From positions 2,604,001-2,668,000 of the forward strand of contig NC_008541.1 in NCBI RefSeq assembly GCF_000196235.1: a stretch of DNA of 64,000 nt, written 5' to 3'. Origin of the DNA: Arthrobacter sp. FB24. GTDB lineage: Bacteria > Actinomycetota > Actinomycetes > Actinomycetales > Micrococcaceae. Position 1 is the first letter of the stretch, and each line of letters opens with the position of its first letter. The notes below the pieces were generated by a model. It saw only the letters and a list, made by a program, of their open reading frames with translations, was not told the DNA's origin and did no database searches. The position numbers and the translations under genes were made by a program. Of the stretch, positions 63,877 to 64,000 are shown one piece after another.

Positions 63877-64000
63877 TTACCTGCGCGCGCGGCGGTACGC
63901 TCCCACGCGGACTTCCGGGACCGTGCTTTCGCTTCCGGGCGGGACAGCACCGGGCGCGGGCGTCCCGTCACCTGCACCATTACTGGTGCGGAGCGCGTCC
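63877..64000 (-). CDS. 3' end of a gene cut by the window edge (unassigned)
   Basis: The minus strand is open from 64000 to TAA at 63877, encoding a Pro/Gly/Ala-rich stretch (GAGDGTPAPGAVPPGSES) and then VPEVRVGAYRRARR. Codon use is G/C-rich at position 3, so it may be the C-terminus of a gene upstream of the ROK regulator. It is too short to identify. Confidence 0.4.
   Translation of the reverse strand, partial: DALRTSNGAGDGTPAPGAVPPGSESTVPEVRVGAYRRARR

Overview
The window reads as chromosomal DNA of a high-GC actinobacterium, most likely Arthrobacter or a close relative (Micrococcaceae). The grounds are the very high GC with G/C-rich third codon positions, genes of mycothiol biology (mycoredoxin, a mycothiol-dependent isomerase-family protein), a phosphatidylinositol-phosphate synthase, class Ib ribonucleotide reductase, DnaE2, and a DUF222/HNH (13E12-type) gene, a family abundant in Arthrobacter. 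Genus is inferred, not proven. No rRNA, tRNA, CRISPR array, phage or insertion sequence was recognised.

Layout. 0-4.1 kb (minus): pdxS (cut by the window edge), pgsA, a HIT/Ap4A-type gene and thrS, a block in the same order as in mycobacteria but without patA and pimA. 4.2-10.5 kb: dnaE2 with a DUF6504 partner and two SOS-box-like palindromes, chorismate mutase, a VOC protein and an SRAP/HMCES protein. 10.6-29 kb: mixed housekeeping, envelope and transport genes, including a c-di-AMP (ydaO-type) riboswitch before a secreted NlpC/P60-like protein, a secreted polysaccharide deacetylase with SLH-like repeats, RNase Z and an amino-acid ABC transporter.

29-35 kb is the accessory and most decayed part. 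A perfect ATACCCC/GGGGTAT palindrome, of the CsoR/CstR operator kind, precedes a 55-aa cysteine-rich protein and an OsmC protein. These are followed by a stump of a copper-chaperone-like lipoprotein and three broken genes: DUF2087 with a nonsense codon, HNH with two compensating frameshifts, and SDR with one frameshift. Two more damaged genes lie at 24.1-26.7 kb (an alkylation-repair HEAT protein and a dienelactone hydrolase).

36-48 kb: nrdHIEF with a candidate NrdR box and strong terminators; a tightly coupled four-gene lipid-modification operon (flavoprotein, DUF1365, two cyclopropane-synthase-type methyltransferases) divergent from a LysR regulator; an ALDH3-type aldehyde dehydrogenase. 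48.7-52.5 kb: metF and metE behind a leader of about 230 nt that can fold in two mutually exclusive ways. 53.6-59 kb: a MoxR-DUF58-VWA (Bat-like) operon whose DUF58 gene carries a perfect six-copy 27-bp minisatellite. 59.3-64 kb: a sugar ABC importer with a ROK repressor and the 3' end of one more gene.

The signals I rate highest for novelty are the metF leader, the palindrome with its small Cys-rich/OsmC genes, the two SOS boxes beside a dnaE2 cassette lacking a visible imuB, the lipid operon with direct repeats in its promoter, and the minisatellite.
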